Assembly (NCBI GenBank): GCA_041590075.1
Contig: JBFHUL010000114.1
Span: 1-7,944 of the forward strand
Direction of reading: 5' to 3'
Length of the DNA: 7,944 nucleotides
DNA from: PZPK01 sp041590075
GTDB taxonomy: Bacteria; Pseudomonadota; Gammaproteobacteria; Pseudomonadales; Oleiphilaceae
Positions within the stretch are counted from its first letter, which is position 1. Each line of letters begins with the position of its first letter. The notes under the pieces are model-generated. The model saw nothing but the letters and a program-made list of their open reading frames with translations. It had not been told where the DNA came from and made no database searches. Below, piece after piece: positions 6,751 through 7,944 of the stretch. The translations under genes and the position numbers were made by a program.

Positions 6751-7944
6751 TTATGCACCATAATCATTATCTACCGGCGCATCATCGGCACCCGTACTAC
6801 TGCTGGTAGAACTTGTAGAGGATGAGGTGGATGCGGCCCCGCTGGTCGCTCCCAGAACAGTGATATGTACCTGAGCGGTATCGTAACCACCGGCACCGTC
6901 TGACACCGTATACTCGAACCACTCATCAGCAGTTTCGTTGTCATTCAAGGCGTCGAACTGACCGTTGGTATCGTAGGTTACCGTACCGTCTCCATTGTCG
7001 ACCAACGTGCCCTGAAGACCGCTGAGATCGAACCCAGATATAGAGATAGGCTGGCCATCCACATCACTGTCGTTTGCCAACAAATCCAATGTAATCGCAT
7101 CAGACTCCGAAACACTCGCAGCATCATCAGTGGCAAGCGGTGCGTCATTCACGCCGTTTACCGTCACTTCCAGTGTAGCCGTTGCAAAACCGCCGTTGCC
7201 ATCGGTAATGGTATAGTCGACGGTTGTCGTTGCCGACGCACCAGGTGCTAAAGCATCAAAATCAGCGCCGGTATCCAGGCTAGCAGTACCATTCGAGAGA
7301 ATCGTGAAGGTACCGCCAGTTGAACCCGCGATTGTGATACTCCCATCGACCAATGCCTGTCCGTTCACCTCAGTAATCGTCAGCGTATCGCCATCGGCAT
7401 CCGTGTCATTTGCGGTGAGGCGATTATCAACGACCGCACTACCAGTAAACACCAGATTGGCGATGACGCCATTGCTGCCCGCATTAACCGTGACAAAATC
7501 ATCGTTGGCCACGGGCACGCTGTTAGCGCCCTGTACCTGCACACTGACCGTTGTAGTCGCAGACTCGCCATTGATGCCCTCTACCGTATAGGTGACCGAT
7601 GTCGTGACCGATTCACCACCGTCAAGATAACCGAACTCACCGTTGGTATCGAAGCTCGCCGTACCGTCGGCATTGATGGTGAACTGTCCACCCTGACTGC
7701 CGGTAATCACCTGGCCCACATTGCCGGCATTGCCGTCGACCGCACTCACGCTGATGACATCGCCACTCACCAGTGCCACATCGTTCGCCAGTACATCGAA
7801 GGCCGTCAAGCCACTCGCATCTTCCACAGTGAGTTGGTCGGCATTGGCCTGCACCGCATCGTTCTGACCGGTCACCGTGACCGATACCACGGCCGTGTCT
7901 TCCCCACCCCGGCCATCGCTGATGGTGTAAGTGAAGGTGGTAAT
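6751..7944 (-). CDS. C-terminal part of a VCBS/cadherin-like repeat protein, probable type I secreted adhesin (5' end outside window)
   Basis: The frame is open from the right edge to the TAA at 6751-6753 and gives 397 residues. A GTG at 7890 is not a real start, because the reading frame continues upstream in the same repeat pattern. The fragment holds the end of one repeat (1-31) and three Ig-like units of about 95-125 residues (32-145, 146-270, 271-365). Each has an N-terminal strand, a LAND-type motif and a closing segment such as YTITDGNGG or YTVSDGAGG, followed by V-x-V-x-G. These are features of VCBS and cadherin-like modules in surface adhesins and giant secreted proteins. A Ser/Thr-only run (372-384) and an acidic tail ending DNDYGA close the protein. 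No RTX GGxGxD nonapeptides and no LPxTG-like anchor are present. The exporter genes just downstream suggest type I secretion. Full length and N-terminal domains are unknown. Confidence 0.88.
   Translation of the reverse strand: MTTFTYTISDGRGGEDTAVVSVTVTGQNDAVQANADQLTVEDASGLTAFDVLANDVALVSGDVISVSAVDGNAGNVGQVITGSQGGQFTINADGTASFDTNGEFGYLDGGESVTTSVTYTVEGINGESATTTVSVQVQGANSVPVANDDFVTVNAGSNGVIANLVFTGSAVVDNRLTANDTDADGDTLTITEVNGQALVDGSITIAGSTGGTFTILSNGTASLDTGADFDALAPGASATTTVDYTITDGNGGFATATLEVTVNGVNDAPLATDDAASVSESDAITLDLLANDSDVDGQPISISGFDLSGLQGTLVDNGDGTVTYDTNGQFDALNDNETADEWFEYTVSDGAGGYDTAQVHITVLGATSGAASTSSSTSSTSSSTGADDAPVDNDYGA
6754..6849 (-). other. C-terminal tail of the adhesin: Ser/Thr linker and acidic end
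   Basis: Residues 366-397. Thirteen consecutive Ser/Thr residues (372-384; bases 6793-6831) are followed by GADDAPVDNDYGA and the stop. In type I secretion the signal normally lies in the last 20-60 residues, so this low-complexity tail is where a signal would have to be unless it is formed by the last repeat. It matches no C-terminal target domain that I recognise. Confidence 0.6.
6850..7134 (-). repeat. VCBS/cadherin-like unit 3 (last unit) of the adhesin fragment
   Basis: Residues 271-365, the shortest unit at 95 residues. It has LLANDSDVDG at 288-297, retaining an acidic loop, and lacks the GS-x-GG-x-F segment found in units 1 and 2. It shares D-T-N-G-x-F with unit 1 and closes with YTVSDGAGG and ITVLG before the Ser/Thr linker. 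Confidence 0.75.
7135..7509 (-). repeat. VCBS/cadherin-like unit 2 of the adhesin fragment
   Basis: Residues 146-270, 125 residues, the longest of the three. An insertion of about 15 residues lies between the first strand and the TANDTDADGD motif (177-186), which is the best calcium-binding-type loop in the window. It closes with YTITDGNGG and VTVNGVNDAP, the standard junction to the next unit. Confidence 0.75.
7510..7851 (-). repeat. VCBS/cadherin-like unit 1 of the adhesin fragment
   Basis: Residues 32-145 of the fragment, 114 residues. It carries DVLAND at 50-55, but the acidic loop that follows is degenerate (VALVSGD), so the DxDxDG-type calcium site seen in unit 2 is missing. It closes with YTVEGINGE and VQVQG in place of the usual SDG-x-GG. 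Confidence 0.7.

Noticed and set aside
7837..7890. GTG at 7890 as the start of a 379-residue protein
   Set aside because: The frame stays open to the window edge and the upstream residues (YTISDGRGGEDTA) are a normal repeat ending. The gene is cut by the window rather than starting here.
1..7944. CRISPR arrays, tRNA or rRNA genes, insertion sequences, phage genes
   Set aside because: No regularly spaced direct repeats, cloverleaf-like segments, transposase-like proteins or terminal inverted repeats were seen. The only periodic structure is the protein-level VCBS repeat.

Overview
The window looks like chromosomal DNA of a Gram-negative bacterium, most likely a gammaproteobacterium of the marine or environmental kind (Cellvibrio/Teredinibacter/Marinobacter-like habit). 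The evidence is a base composition near 50% GC by eye, clear Shine-Dalgarno sites, a BarA-like tripartite-style hybrid sensor kinase, and a type I secretion pair (inner-membrane ABC exporter plus periplasmic adaptor) beside a repetitive VCBS/cadherin-like surface protein. The species cannot be named from the sequence alone.

Left part, plus strand: the last ~36 codons of a gene that enters from outside the window (possibly a glycosyltransferase, ending at 113) overlap the start of a PAP2-family membrane phosphatase (82-639). After a 125-bp gap comes a 915-residue membrane-bound hybrid histidine kinase (765-3512). It has a periplasmic sensor region, a PAS-like domain, HisKA and HATPase modules, a degenerate receiver and a functional-looking receiver.

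Right part, minus strand, read from the right edge leftwards: the C-terminal 397 residues of a probably large VCBS-repeat protein (6751 to beyond 7944), an 87-bp gap holding a strong hairpin, a PrtD/AprD-type type I secretion ABC permease/ATPase (4861-6663), and an HlyD/PrtE-type adaptor (3557-4864) whose ATG overlaps the exporter's TGA by 4 bases. The adaptor converges on the kinase gene with 44 bp between them. No TolC-type outer-membrane channel is in the window.

How the genes may work together: the minus-strand set reads as a cargo-plus-exporter operon in which the ABC protein and adaptor export the VCBS protein, with an outer-membrane channel encoded elsewhere. The hairpin after the cargo gene could lower or stabilise expression of cargo relative to exporter. 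The most unusual point is that the cargo ends in VCBS-like repeats, a 13-residue Ser/Thr run and a short acidic tail, with no RTX nonapeptides, while the exporter lacks the N-terminal C39-like domain usual in adhesin exporters. The link between the sensor kinase and the secretion operon is only by position.
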